Source: Streptomyces sp. AC555_RSS877 (GTDB lineage: Bacteria; Actinomycetota; Actinomycetes; Streptomycetales; Streptomycetaceae). Taken from it: a DNA stretch of 64,000 nucleotides. The translations under genes and the position numbers were made by a program. This document shows positions 24,630 through 33,795 of the stretch, piece by piece. The notes beneath the pieces are model-generated. The model ran no database searches. It saw nothing but the letters and a program-made list of their open reading frames with translations, and had not been told where the DNA came from. The stretch covers positions 124,001-188,000 of the forward strand of contig NZ_JAGMUK010000005.1 of assembly GCF_019049245.1 (NCBI RefSeq), in the 5' to 3' direction. Within the stretch, counting starts at the first letter, position 1; the number at the start of each line of letters is the position of its first letter.

Positions 24630-26336
24630 CTACAACGGCACGATGTCCGGCGCCCCCAGCCGCGCCGCGTCCGCCGTCAGGTCGTCCGGCTGCCGCTGCG
24701 ACTCCCGCTCCGCCTCCACCCGCTTCTCGTAGTGCTGGACCTCGCGTTCGATCTGGTCCTTCTCCCAGCCGAGCACCGGCGCCATCAGCTCGGCGGCCTC
24801 ATGGGCGCTGCGGGTGCCCCGGTCGAAGGTCTCGATGGAGATGCGGGTACGCCGGGTCAGGACGTCGTCCAGGTGCCGGGCACCCTCGTGCGAGGCGGCG
24901 TACACGATCTCGGCGCGCAGATAGTCGTCGGCCGCGTGGAGGGGTTCGCCGAGCGAGGTGTCCGAGGCGATGAGGTCGAGCACCTCCTCCGCCATCGTGC
25001 CGTACCGGTTCAGCAGGTGCTCCACGCGCACCACGTGAAGGCCCGTCCGCGCGGCGATCCGCGCTCGCGCGTTCCACAGCGCCCGGTAGCCCTCGGCGCC
25101 GAGCAGCGGGACGTCCTCCGTCACGCATTCGGCGACCCGCATGTCGAGCCCGTGCACCGCCTCGTCCACCGCGTCCTTGGCCATCACCCGGTACGTCGTG
25201 TACTTGCCGCCGGCGACCACGACGAGCCCGGGCGCCGGATGCGCCACGGTGTGCTCCCGCGACAGCTTGCTGGTGGCGTCCGACTCGCCGGCCAGCAGGG
25301 GCCTGAGACCCGCGTACACGCCCTGGACGTCGTCCCTGGTCAGCGGCACCGAGAGCACCGAGTTGACGTGCTCGAGGAGATAGTCGATGTCGGCGCTGGA
25401 CGCGGCCGGGTGGGCCTTGTCGAGGTCCCAGTCGGTGTCCGTCGTACCGATGATCCAGTGGCGGCCCCACGGGATGACGAACAGGACGGACTTCTCGGTG
25501 CGCAGGATCAGGCCGCTCGATGAGGTGATCCGGTCCTTGGGCACGACCAGGTGGATGCCCTTGGACGCCCGGACGTGGAACTGCCCGCGCTCCCCCACCA
25601 TCGCCTGGGTGTCGTCGGTCCACACCCCGGTCGCGTTCACGATCTGCTTGGCGCGGACCTCGTACTCCCCGCCGCCCTCGACGTCCTGCACCCGGGCGCC
25701 GACCACGCGCTCGCCCTCGCGCAGGAACCCGGTCACGCGCGCGCGGTTGGCGACCTTCGCGCCGTACGAGGCCGCCGTACGCACCAGGGTCGCCACGAAG
25801 CGGGCGTCGTCCATCTGGGCGTCGTAGTACTGCAACGCGCCGACCAGCGCGTCCTTCTTCAAGGCGGGCGCGACCCGCAGCGCGTGACGGCGGCTCAGGT
25901 GCCGGTGCAGGGGCAGGCCCCGGCCGTGACCGCGGGCCATAGACATGGCGTCGTAGAGAGCGACACCCGATCCGGCGTACACCCGCTCCCAGCCCTTGTG
26001 CTGGAGCGGGTACAGGAACGGCACCGGCTTCACCAGATGCGGAGCGAGCCGTTCCAGCAGCAGGCCGCGCTCCTTCAGCGCCTCGCGGACGAGGGCGAAG
26101 TCGAGCATCTCCAGATAGCGCAGGCCGCCGTGGACCAGCTTGCTGGACCTGCTCGACGTGCCCGAGGCCCAGTCGCGCGCCTCGACCAGGCCCACGGACA
26201 GGCCCCTGGTCACGGCGTCGAGCGCGGTGCCCGCGCCGACCACTCCCGCGCCCGCCACCAGCACGTCCAGCTCGCGCTCGGCCATTGATGCGAGTGACTC
26301 GGCGCGTTGCGCCGGGCCCAGTGTCGCTGTCCTCAC
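24630..26336 (-). CDS. glpD: aerobic glycerol-3-phosphate dehydrogenase
   Basis: A 568-aa FAD enzyme oxidising sn-glycerol-3-phosphate to dihydroxyacetone phosphate at the membrane. It has the ADP-binding motif DVLVAGAGVVGAGTALDAVTRG at about 19-40, the family signature SGTSSRSSKLVHGGLRYLE, and a C-terminal helical domain. I start at GTG 26336 (VRTATLGPAQ), preceded by GGGAGG at 5-nt spacing; the frame is open 11 codons further. It stands alone here; no glycerol kinase or facilitator is adjacent. It diverges from the nucleotide-sugar dehydrogenase across a 290-bp region. Confidence 0.95.
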   Translation of the reverse strand: MRTATLGPAQRAESLASMAERELDVLVAGAGVVGAGTALDAVTRGLSVGLVEARDWASGTSSRSSKLVHGGLRYLEMLDFALVREALKERGLLLERLAPHLVKPVPFLYPLQHKGWERVYAGSGVALYDAMSMARGHGRGLPLHRHLSRRHALRVAPALKKDALVGALQYYDAQMDDARFVATLVRTAASYGAKVANRARVTGFLREGERVVGARVQDVEGGGEYEVRAKQIVNATGVWTDDTQAMVGERGQFHVRASKGIHLVVPKDRITSSSGLILRTEKSVLFVIPWGRHWIIGTTDTDWDLDKAHPAASSADIDYLLEHVNSVLSVPLTRDDVQGVYAGLRPLLAGESDATSKLSREHTVAHPAPGLVVVAGGKYTTYRVMAKDAVDEAVHGLDMRVAECVTEDVPLLGAEGYRALWNARARIAARTGLHVVRVEHLLNRYGTMAEEVLDLIASDTSLGEPLHAADDYLRAEIVYAASHEGARHLDDVLTRRTRISIETFDRGTRSAHEAAELMAPVLGWEKDQIEREVQHYEKRVEAERESQRQPDDLTADAARLGAPDIVPL

Positions 26337-26626
26337 CGCTGCCTCCCGCTGTCGGTCGTGCCGGCTCACCCCGGAGGGGTGGCCCGGTTCGTATCCCCCA
26401 TGCCCAAATTCTGACCGGCTTGCCCGAGTTCAGCCACCAGTGGCCCCAGCCTGTGGACAACCTTCACGACGTGCGGAACAACGCTCACGGACCCACAGGG
26501 AGACACACGTAATAAATCCCGCGTATCGGTCATATTTACTCCTAGTCTGACATTGCGCTCGCCCATCCTGTCCACAGGGCTTGCACACCTGTCCCGCTTC
26601 GGCTACTGGGAAGGACGGTCCACGCC
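26337..26626. promoter_or_regulatory. divergent promoter region with two DnaA-box-like sites
   Basis: No gene is seen in these 290 bp. TGTGGACAA at 26452-26460 is the complement of TTGTCCACA, the DnaA box used in streptomycetes. CTGTCCACA at 26568-26576 differs at one position and is in the opposite orientation. An AT-rich stretch (TCATATTTACTCCTAGTCTG) lies at about 26529-26549, between the two boxes. With only two boxes it is not a replication origin; it could titrate DnaA or regulate the flanking genes. Confidence 0.45.
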
Positions 26627-27835
26627 ATGCCCGCAGATCTCGCCGTCATCGGACTCGGCCCCTACGGACTGCCCCTGGCCCAGGCCGCCGTCACCGCCGG
26701 CATCCCCACACTCGGATACCGCACCGGCCCTGAGCCGGGCTCCCTCAGCCCCGCCGAAGTCCGCCGGATGCTCTCGGGGGGCTTCCGGCCGACCACCTCC
26801 CCGGCCGAACTCGGCCGGGTGCGCACCGCGGTCATCTGTGCCCCCACCCCACAGGGCGCGGACGGCGGACTCGACCTCGGCCAGGTGGAAGCGGCCGCCC
26901 GCACCCTGGCCGCACACCTGCGCCCGCACACCACGGTCATCCTGGAGTCGCCCGTCCCCCCGGGCACCACGGAGGGCTTCCTGCGCCCCCTCCTCGAAGA
27001 GGGCTCCGGACTGCGCGCGGGCCGCGACTTCCACCTCGCCTACTCCCCCAGCCGTGTCGACCCCGGCAACCGCGACTTCACCCCCGCCAACACCCCCAAG
27101 GTGATCGGCGGCCTCACCCCCGCCTGCACCGAGTCCGCCGCCGCCTTCTACGGCCGTCTCACGGACAAGGTGGTACGCGCGCGTGGACCGCGCGAAGCGG
27201 AGACCGTGCAGCTCCTGGAGAGCAACTACCGGCACGTCAACATCGCCCTCGTCAACGAAATGGCCGTCCTGTGCCACGACTTGGGCGTCGACCTCTGGGA
27301 CGTCATCCGCTGCGCGGAGACCAAGCCGTTCGGCTTCCAGGCCTTCCGCCCCGGCCCCGGCGTCGGCGGCCACGCCGTCCCCCAGGACCTCGCCGGCCAG
27401 TCCGGCCGCACCCTGCGCATGGTCGAGCTCGCCCAGCAGGTCAACCACCAGATGCCGCGTTACGTCATCCAGCGCGCCGCCACCCTCCTCAACGAGCACG
27501 GCAAGTCGGCGCGCGGCGCCCGCGTCCTCCTCCTCGGCGTCACCTACAAGCCCGACCTCGCCGACCAGCAGTCCACGCCCGCCCGAGAGATCGCGACCCG
27601 CCTCATGGAGCTCGGCGCCTCCGTCAGCTACCACGACCCGCACATCCCGTCCTGGAACGTCCTGGACCGCCCGGTCCCCCGCGCGGACTCCCTCTACGAG
27701 GCCGCCGCCGAGGCCGACCTGACGATCCTCCTCCAGAACCACCGCACGTACGACCTCCAGGGCCTGTCGGTGAAGGCCCAGCTGCTGCTGGACACGCGGG
27801 GGGCGACGCCGACCGGGGCGGCCCATCGAATCTGA
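26627..27835 (+). CDS. nucleotide-sugar dehydrogenase homologue lacking catalytic residues
   Basis: A 402-aa member of the UDP-glucose/UDP-ManNAc/GDP-mannose dehydrogenase family. The N-terminal Rossmann domain (LAVIGLGPYGLPLAQAA), the central dimerisation helix (NYRHVNIALVNEMA) and the C-terminal domain (LLGVTYKPDLADQQSTP) are all there. In the active-site loop GPGVGGHAVPQD the family's catalytic Cys is Ala250. In the segment usually reading KL-EN-F, the conserved Lys is Gln195. Four-electron oxidation of a sugar nucleotide therefore seems unlikely. It may bind a nucleotide sugar without oxidising it fully, or do another reaction. It has no glycan-synthesis neighbours. Confidence 0.85.
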   Translation: MPADLAVIGLGPYGLPLAQAAVTAGIPTLGYRTGPEPGSLSPAEVRRMLSGGFRPTTSPAELGRVRTAVICAPTPQGADGGLDLGQVEAAARTLAAHLRPHTTVILESPVPPGTTEGFLRPLLEEGSGLRAGRDFHLAYSPSRVDPGNRDFTPANTPKVIGGLTPACTESAAAFYGRLTDKVVRARGPREAETVQLLESNYRHVNIALVNEMAVLCHDLGVDLWDVIRCAETKPFGFQAFRPGPGVGGHAVPQDLAGQSGRTLRMVELAQQVNHQMPRYVIQRAATLLNEHGKSARGARVLLLGVTYKPDLADQQSTPAREIATRLMELGASVSYHDPHIPSWNVLDRPVPRADSLYEAAAEADLTILLQNHRTYDLQGLSVKAQLLLDTRGATPTGAAHRI

Positions 27836-27981
27836 GGGCGAATTTCCGGGTGAACCGGGCAGGGGTGCCTGCTACTGTTCGGCGACTCGTCGCACATGCG
27901 TGCGCGAGTCCGTCGCACTCTCGTGCGCACACCACACCGCTCGTTCATCGGTCCCGCGAGGGACATGGGGGGATTTCTGTC

Positions 27982-28497
27982 ATGACCCAGCCAACGCCAC
28001 CGCCGCAGCCCGCCGAGGGCAACCCGTACGCCCAGCAGCCGGGCGCCATGCCGCCTGCCCCGGCCCCGTTCGCCCCCGCGCCGCCCGCCCCGGCCCGCGG
28101 CAACGTCGCCCTCGGCCTGGTCGTCGCCGTCGTCGCGGCCCTGGTCACCGCCGGCATCTACGGCGCCATCGTCGGCGCCACCGAGTACGAGATCGGCTAC
28201 GCGGCCGTCGGCGTCGGCTTCCTCATCGGCCTCGCTGCGGGCAAGCTCGGCGGCCCCCACCCGGTGCTGCCCGTGGTGAGCGCGGTCCTGTCCCTCGGGG
28301 CCGTCTACGCGGGCCAGCTCATCGGCATCGCCATGATCGGCGCCGACGCGAGCGGCATGTCCGTGATGACGATCTTCACGGACCACTTCGACCTGGTGAC
28401 CAAGAGCTGGAGCGAGGAGGCCGACGTGCTGACGTTCGTGTTCCTCGGCGTCGGCGCGTTCGCCGCGTTCTCCGGCGCCAAGAAGGCCGCCGCGTAA
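27982..28497 (+). CDS. Pro-rich multi-pass membrane protein
   Basis: A 171-aa protein of unknown function. Residues 1-40 are Pro/Ala/Gln-rich (typical cytoplasmic tail of small streptomycete membrane proteins). They are followed by about three or four membrane helices: VALGLVVAVVAALVTAGIYGAIV, then AAVGVGFLIGLAAG, PVLPVVSAVLSLGAVYAGQLIG and a C-terminal hydrophobic segment. The ATG at 27982 fits the start of the low-complexity tail. It is followed by a strong terminator. Confidence 0.75.
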   Translation: MTQPTPPPQPAEGNPYAQQPGAMPPAPAPFAPAPPAPARGNVALGLVVAVVAALVTAGIYGAIVGATEYEIGYAAVGVGFLIGLAAGKLGGPHPVLPVVSAVLSLGAVYAGQLIGIAMIGADASGMSVMTIFTDHFDLVTKSWSEEADVLTFVFLGVGAFAAFSGAKKAAA

Positions 28498-28530
28498 CGA
28501 CGTACCGCGTACATACCCGGTCCGTACCCG

Positions 28531-28566
28531 GAAGGGGCCGCCCACCTGATGGTGGGCGGCCCCTTC
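28531..28566. terminator. strong terminator between convergent genes
   Basis: A 16-bp perfect stem, GAAGGGGCCGCCCACC (28531-28546) with its complement at 28551-28566, has a TGAT loop. It separates the membrane protein gene from guaB3 and can act in both directions. Confidence 0.88.
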
Positions 28567-28589
28567 ACGTACTACGGGGACTACGCGAA

Positions 28590-29714
28590 CTACCGCCGGT
28601 GCACCGAATCCGCCACCGTCACCTCAACCCGCTGGAACTCCTTCAGCTCGCTGTACCCGGTGGTCGCCATCGCCCGCCGCAGCGCTCCGAAGAAGTTCAT
28701 CGAGCCGTCCGGGGTGTGGGACGGGCCCGCGAGGACCTCCTCGAGGGTGCCGACCGTGCCGAGGTCGACCTTCTTGCCGCGCGGCAGTTCCTCGTTGACG
28801 GCCTCCATGCCCCAGTGGTGGCCCTTGCCGGGTGCGTCCGTGGCGCGGGCCAGCGGGGAGCCCATCATCACCGCGTCGGCGCCGCAGGCGATGGCCTTGG
28901 GCAGGTCGCCGGACCAGCCGACACCGCCGTCGGCGATCACGTGCACGTACCGGCCGCCGGACTCGTCCATGTAGTCGCGGCGGGCCGCCGCCACGTCGGC
29001 GACCGCCGTCGCCATCGGGACCTGGATGCCCAGCACGTTGCGCGTGGTGTGCGCCGCGCCGCCGCCGAAGCCGACCAGGACGCCGGCCGCGCCGGTGCGC
29101 ATCAGGTGCAGGGCCGCGGTGTACGTGGCGCAGCCGCCGACGATCACCGGGACGTCGAGTTCGTAGATGAACTGCTTCAGGTTCAGCGGCTCGTGCGAAC
29201 CGGAGACGTGCTCCGCCGAGACCGTCGTACCGCGGATGACGAAGATGTCCACGCCCGCGTCCACGACCACCTTGGAGAACTCGGCGGTGCGCTGCGGGGA
29301 GAGCGCCGCCGCGGTGACCACGCCCGAGTCGCGCACCTCCTTGAGGCGCTGCCCGATCAGCTCTTCCTTGATGGGAGCGGCGTAGATCTCCTGGAGGCGG
29401 CGGGTCGCGGCCTCGACCGGCAGGCCGACGATCTCGTCCAGCAGCGGCTGCGGGTCCTCGTGCCGCGTCCACAGGCCCTCGAGGTTCAGCACCCCGAGTC
29501 CGCCGAGCTCACCGATGCGGATCGCGGTGGCCGGGGAGACGACCGAGTCCATGGGGGCGGCCAGGAAGGGCAGCTCGAATCGGTAGGCGTCGATCTGCCA
29601 GGCGATCGAGACCTCCTTCGGGTCCCGCGTACGGCGGCTGGGGACGACGGCGATGTCGTCGAAGGCGTACGCCCGGCGGCCGCGCTTGCCGCGCCCGATC
29701 TCGATCTCAGTCAC
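28590..29714 (-). CDS. guaB3: GuaB3-type IMP dehydrogenase-related protein
   Basis: A 374-aa TIM-barrel protein of the IMPDH/GMP reductase superfamily without CBS domains. The substrate/NAD framework is recognisable (DDIAVVPSRRTR, LAAPMDSVVSP, HVIADGGVGWSGDLPKAIACGADAVMMG). The loop that holds the nucleophilic Cys of IMPDH (GSICTTR in the adjacent GuaB) reads GAAHTTR here, with His222 in place of Cys. Standard IMP dehydrogenation through a thioimidate is therefore not expected. The start at GTG 29714 has GGGAAAGG 6 nt before it. The gene follows guaB on the same strand, 116 bp away, past a terminator-like repeat. Confidence 0.92.
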   Translation of the reverse strand: MTEIEIGRGKRGRRAYAFDDIAVVPSRRTRDPKEVSIAWQIDAYRFELPFLAAPMDSVVSPATAIRIGELGGLGVLNLEGLWTRHEDPQPLLDEIVGLPVEAATRRLQEIYAAPIKEELIGQRLKEVRDSGVVTAAALSPQRTAEFSKVVVDAGVDIFVIRGTTVSAEHVSGSHEPLNLKQFIYELDVPVIVGGCATYTAALHLMRTGAAGVLVGFGGGAAHTTRNVLGIQVPMATAVADVAAARRDYMDESGGRYVHVIADGGVGWSGDLPKAIACGADAVMMGSPLARATDAPGKGHHWGMEAVNEELPRGKKVDLGTVGTLEEVLAGPSHTPDGSMNFFGALRRAMATTGYSELKEFQRVEVTVADSVHRR

Positions 29715-29774
29715 GTGTGTGGCCTTTCCCTGATGCGTTTCAGCGTCTTCCAGTATCGCCGACGGGTACGACAA

Positions 29775-29803
29775 GGGCGGCCCCGGATACCCCGGAGCCG
29801 CCC
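29775..29803 (-). terminator. terminator after guaB
   Basis: GGGCGGC/GCCGCCC forms the outer stem around CCGG/CCGG, about 25 bp past the guaB stop. A short TTGT follows on the minus strand. It probably limits read-through into guaB3. Confidence 0.6.
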
Positions 29804-29830
29804 CCTGCCTGCCTCACGCGCGCGTGCGGG

Positions 29831-31381
<1,551 letters not shown>

Positions 31382-31514
31382 CTAACGGGAAGCTCAGCTC
31401 CCGAATTCCACGGCTCCGGATGACTCCGGGCTTCGTATGTTCGTACGGATTTCCGCGGACGCCTGTTCATGTCCGGCGCAGGCCTGGTCATCCGGGGCAG
31501 TACCCCGGCGGGCC

Positions 31515-32192
31515 CTACTGCTCGGCCAGCGCCCGCAGTCTGCTCAGGGCCCGGTGCTGGGCCACCCGGACCGCTCCGGGTGACATTCCCAACATCTGGC
31601 CGGTCTCCTCGGCCGTGAGGCCCACCGCGATGCGCAGCAGCAACAGCTCCCGCTGGTTCTCGGGCAGGTTGGCCATGAGCTTCTTGGCCCATTCGGCGTC
31701 GCTGCTGAGCAGCGCCCGCTCCTCGGGGCCGAGCGAGTCGTCGGGCCGCTCGGGCATCTCGTCCGAGGGGACGGCCGTCGAACCGGGGTGACGCATCGCC
31801 GCCCGTTGCAGGTCGGCGACCTTGTGCGCGGCGATGGCGAAGACGAACGCCTCGAAGGGGCGACCGGTGTCCTTGTAGCGAGGCAGGGCGAGGAGGACCG
31901 CTACGCAGACCTCCTGGGCCAGGTCCTCGACGAAGTGCCGGGCGTCGCCGGGAAGGCGGGACAGACGGGTGCGGCAGTAGCGCAGGGCCAGGGGGTGGAC
32001 ATGGGCGAGCAGGTCGTGTGTGGCCTGCTCGTCCCCGTCGACGGCGCGATGCACGAGCCCGCCGATCGCCCCGTGGGCAGTGCCCGCCTCGTCGTCGCGC
32101 ATCGGTCCATGGTGCCTTGAGGGCATCCGATGCGTGGCATCGCCCTGGTCGTTGTGCACCGAAGCGTTATGAGCAGGTGCGCCGGAACTCAT
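31515..32192 (-). CDS. sigD: RNA polymerase sigma factor SigD (ECF-like)
   Basis: A 225-aa group 4 sigma factor. Region 2 ([35 protein letters not shown]) binds core and the -10. Region 4 ([45 protein letters not shown]) is the -35 helix-turn-helix. The 50-residue His/Asp-rich N-terminal extension and its place between bldM and guaB match the SigD gene of streptomycetes, related to mycobacterial SigD. GGGAGGG, 8 nt before ATG 32192, sets the start. No anti-sigma gene is adjacent, so control is unclear. Confidence 0.88.
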   Translation of the reverse strand: MSSGAPAHNASVHNDQGDATHRMPSRHHGPMRDDEAGTAHGAIGGLVHRAVDGDEQATHDLLAHVHPLALRYCRTRLSRLPGDARHFVEDLAQEVCVAVLLALPRYKDTGRPFEAFVFAIAAHKVADLQRAAMRHPGSTAVPSDEMPERPDDSLGPEERALLSSDAEWAKKLMANLPENQRELLLLRIAVGLTAEETGQMLGMSPGAVRVAQHRALSRLRALAEQ

Positions 32193-32368
32193 CCCTTGCG
32201 CCCTCCCCTCCCGCTCGATCGACTCGTCCCCGAGGAACTCCACACCTCAAGGATGCGGCATCCGCGGCGAAACGAGCAGCGGGCACCCGGTGGACCCCGT
32301 CGCCACCCCCGCCCGCCATGCGGCAGGCGGGGATTTCCGTACCCCCGCTACGACACACCCAGCCCTGC

Positions 32369-32980
32369 TCAGCGCACCAGGCCCCAGCGGAAACCGAGCG
32401 CCACTGCGTGCGCGCGGTCCGAGGCGCCGAGTTTCTTGAACAGCCGCCGGGCGTGCGTCTTGACGGTGTCCTCGGAGAGGAACAGTTCGCGGCCGATCTC
32501 GGCGTTCGAGCGGCCGTGGCTCATGCCTTCGAGGACCTGGATCTCGCGCGCGGTGAGCGTCGGCGCGGCGCCCATCTCGGCGGAGCGCAGCCGGCGCGGG
32601 GCCAGCCGCCAGGTCGGGTCGGCGAGGGCCTGCGTGACGGTGGCGCGCAGTTCGGCGCGGGAGGCGTCCTTGTGCAGATAGCCACGGGCACCGGCGGCGA
32701 CCGCGAGCGCCACGCCGTCGAGGTCCTCGGCGACGGTGAGCATGATGATGCGCGCACCGGGGTCGGCGGACAGCAGCCGCCGGACGGTCTCGACGCCGCC
32801 CAGACCGGGCATGCGTACGTCCATCAGAATCAGGTCCGAGCGGTCGGCACCCCAGCGGCGGAGGACTTCCTCGCCGTTGGCCGCCGTCGTCACGCGCTCG
32901 ACACCGGGCACGGTCGCGACCGCGCGGCGGAGCGCCTCTCGGGCAAGCGGGGAGTCGTCGCAGACGAGGACGGATGTCAT
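32369..32980 (-). CDS. bldM: developmental response regulator BldM
   Basis: A 203-aa NarL/FixJ-type regulator that is required for aerial hyphae and sporulation in streptomycetes. The receiver domain has Asp8-Asp9, Asp54 (LMDVRMPG) and the KDAS lysine. A linker leads to the LuxR-type HTH (LTAREIQVLEGMSHGRSNAEIGRELFLSEDTVKTHARRLFKKLG). Known biology: BldM acts as a homodimer on early genes and as a heterodimer with WhiI on late genes, and Asp54 phosphorylation is dispensable. The ATG at 32980 follows GGAGG by 6 nt. Its promoter matches the sigma-BldN consensus. Confidence 0.96.
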   Translation of the reverse strand: MTSVLVCDDSPLAREALRRAVATVPGVERVTTAANGEEVLRRWGADRSDLILMDVRMPGLGGVETVRRLLSADPGARIIMLTVAEDLDGVALAVAAGARGYLHKDASRAELRATVTQALADPTWRLAPRRLRSAEMGAAPTLTAREIQVLEGMSHGRSNAEIGRELFLSEDTVKTHARRLFKKLGASDRAHAVALGFRWGLVR

Positions 32981-33104
32981 GACCGTCCTCCGCAGCTGAT
33001 GCACGTCACCTTGAGCCTCCAGGCTGGTACGAAATCGTCACCTGTGCGGTCGACCGTCTCGGACGCCTGCCCGAGCCCTTGTTGTTTCAACCGCCTCCGC
33101 ACTC

Positions 33105-33132
33105 TCAACGACGGTCACTCGAAAGAGTTACG
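33105..33132 (-). promoter_or_regulatory. sigma-BldN-type promoter of bldM
   Basis: On the minus strand CGTAAC (complement of 33127-33132), a 16-bp spacer and CGTTGA (complement of 33105-33110) match the established BldN consensus exactly. The expected 5' untranslated leader is about 118 nt. This corresponds to the developmentally controlled p1 promoter of bldM known from S. coelicolor. Confidence 0.88.
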
Positions 33133-33242
33133 GGGCCTTGTGCCATCTTCGGCACTCTACGTGAGGGCGCGGACACGGTGCAGACATGCGCGGTGGACCC
33201 ACAACGTTTCATCACAACCCATGCCCCATTTAGACCCTTTTC

Positions 33243-33272
33243 TTCCCATTTCTTAGTGTCTGAGGCTAGATT
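33243..33272 (+). promoter_or_regulatory. candidate whiD promoter
   Basis: TAGATT at 33267-33272 is a good -10, with TTCCCA 18 bp upstream as a weak -35. Two further TAGAT hexamers follow at about 33299 and 33306. whiD is known to have two promoters in S. coelicolor; which of these is used cannot be settled from sequence. Confidence 0.35.
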
Positions 33273-33361
33273 CGCAATGAGTCATATTTTCATCTCCTTA
33301 GATCGTAGATGTACGGTCGTGGACACCGTATCCGCCCAGAACGGCTACAAGGGGTCACGCA

Positions 33362-33685
33362 ATGGCAGATTTCTCCCGCCTTCCCGGACCGAACGCTGAC
33401 CTGTGGGACTGGCAGCTCCTGGCCGCCTGTCGAGGGGTGGACAGCTCGCTCTTCTTCCATCCGGAGGGTGAGCGCGGTGCGGCCCGGAGTGCTCGCGAGA
33501 ACTCGGCCAAGGAGGTCTGCATGAGGTGCCCGGTGCGCGCACAGTGCGCGGCGCACGCGCTGGCGGTGAGAGAGCCGTACGGCGTCTGGGGCGGGCTGAC
33601 CGAGGACGAGCGCGAGGAGCTCATGGGGCGGGCGCGCCACCGGCTGGTGTCCGCGTCGGCCGGGGACGGCCCTTCGAGCAACTGA
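33362..33685 (+). CDS. whiD: WhiB-like iron-sulfur sporulation protein WhiD
   Basis: A 107-aa Wbl protein needed for late sporulation. The four cluster ligands Cys23, Cys53, Cys56 and Cys62 (C-x29-C-x2-C-x5-C) bind an oxygen- and NO-sensitive [4Fe-4S] cluster. The Wbl signature GVWGG follows. The N-terminus MADFSRLPGPNADLWDWQLLAAC and the position divergent from bldM identify it as WhiD. Family members act with the principal sigma factor at promoters. AAGGGG upstream fits the ATG. A classic terminator follows. Confidence 0.95.
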   Translation: MADFSRLPGPNADLWDWQLLAACRGVDSSLFFHPEGERGAARSARENSAKEVCMRCPVRAQCAAHALAVREPYGVWGGLTEDEREELMGRARHRLVSASAGDGPSSN

Positions 33686-33728
33686 ACAACCGAACGACCG
33701 CACAACTGAAGGAACGTTTCTGCGGGAT

Positions 33729-33757
33729 GGGCACGCGCACGCGTGCCCCTAATTTTT
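33729..33757 (+). terminator. whiD terminator
   Basis: GGGCACGC and GCGTGCCC form an 8-bp stem with a GCAC loop, followed by CTAATTTTT. A U tract of this length is unusual in this genome, so efficient termination is likely. Confidence 0.9.
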
Positions 33758-33795
33758 GCTCCGGGTGCACCGGGTGCACGTTCTCGGAGCGCGCG

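Larger units (their letters stand above)
32981..33361. other. 381-bp divergent developmental regulatory region between bldM and whiD
   Basis: No gene is seen. It holds the bldM promoter on the minus strand (33105-33132) and candidate whiD promoter elements on the plus strand. The whiD-proximal part (about 33220-33315) is conspicuously AT-rich for this genome. Binding sites for BldM, BldM-WhiI or BldD would be expected here but I cannot assign them. Confidence 0.7.

Noticed and set aside
26452..26576. Replication origin
   Set aside because: There are only two DnaA-type boxes and no dnaA, dnaN or gyrase genes nearby; streptomycete oriC has many boxes.
28001..28545. Minus-strand ORF opposite the Pro-rich membrane protein
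   Set aside because: The plus-strand frame has clear membrane helices and a terminator in the right place; the opposite frame is an Arg/Gly/Asp-rich shadow.
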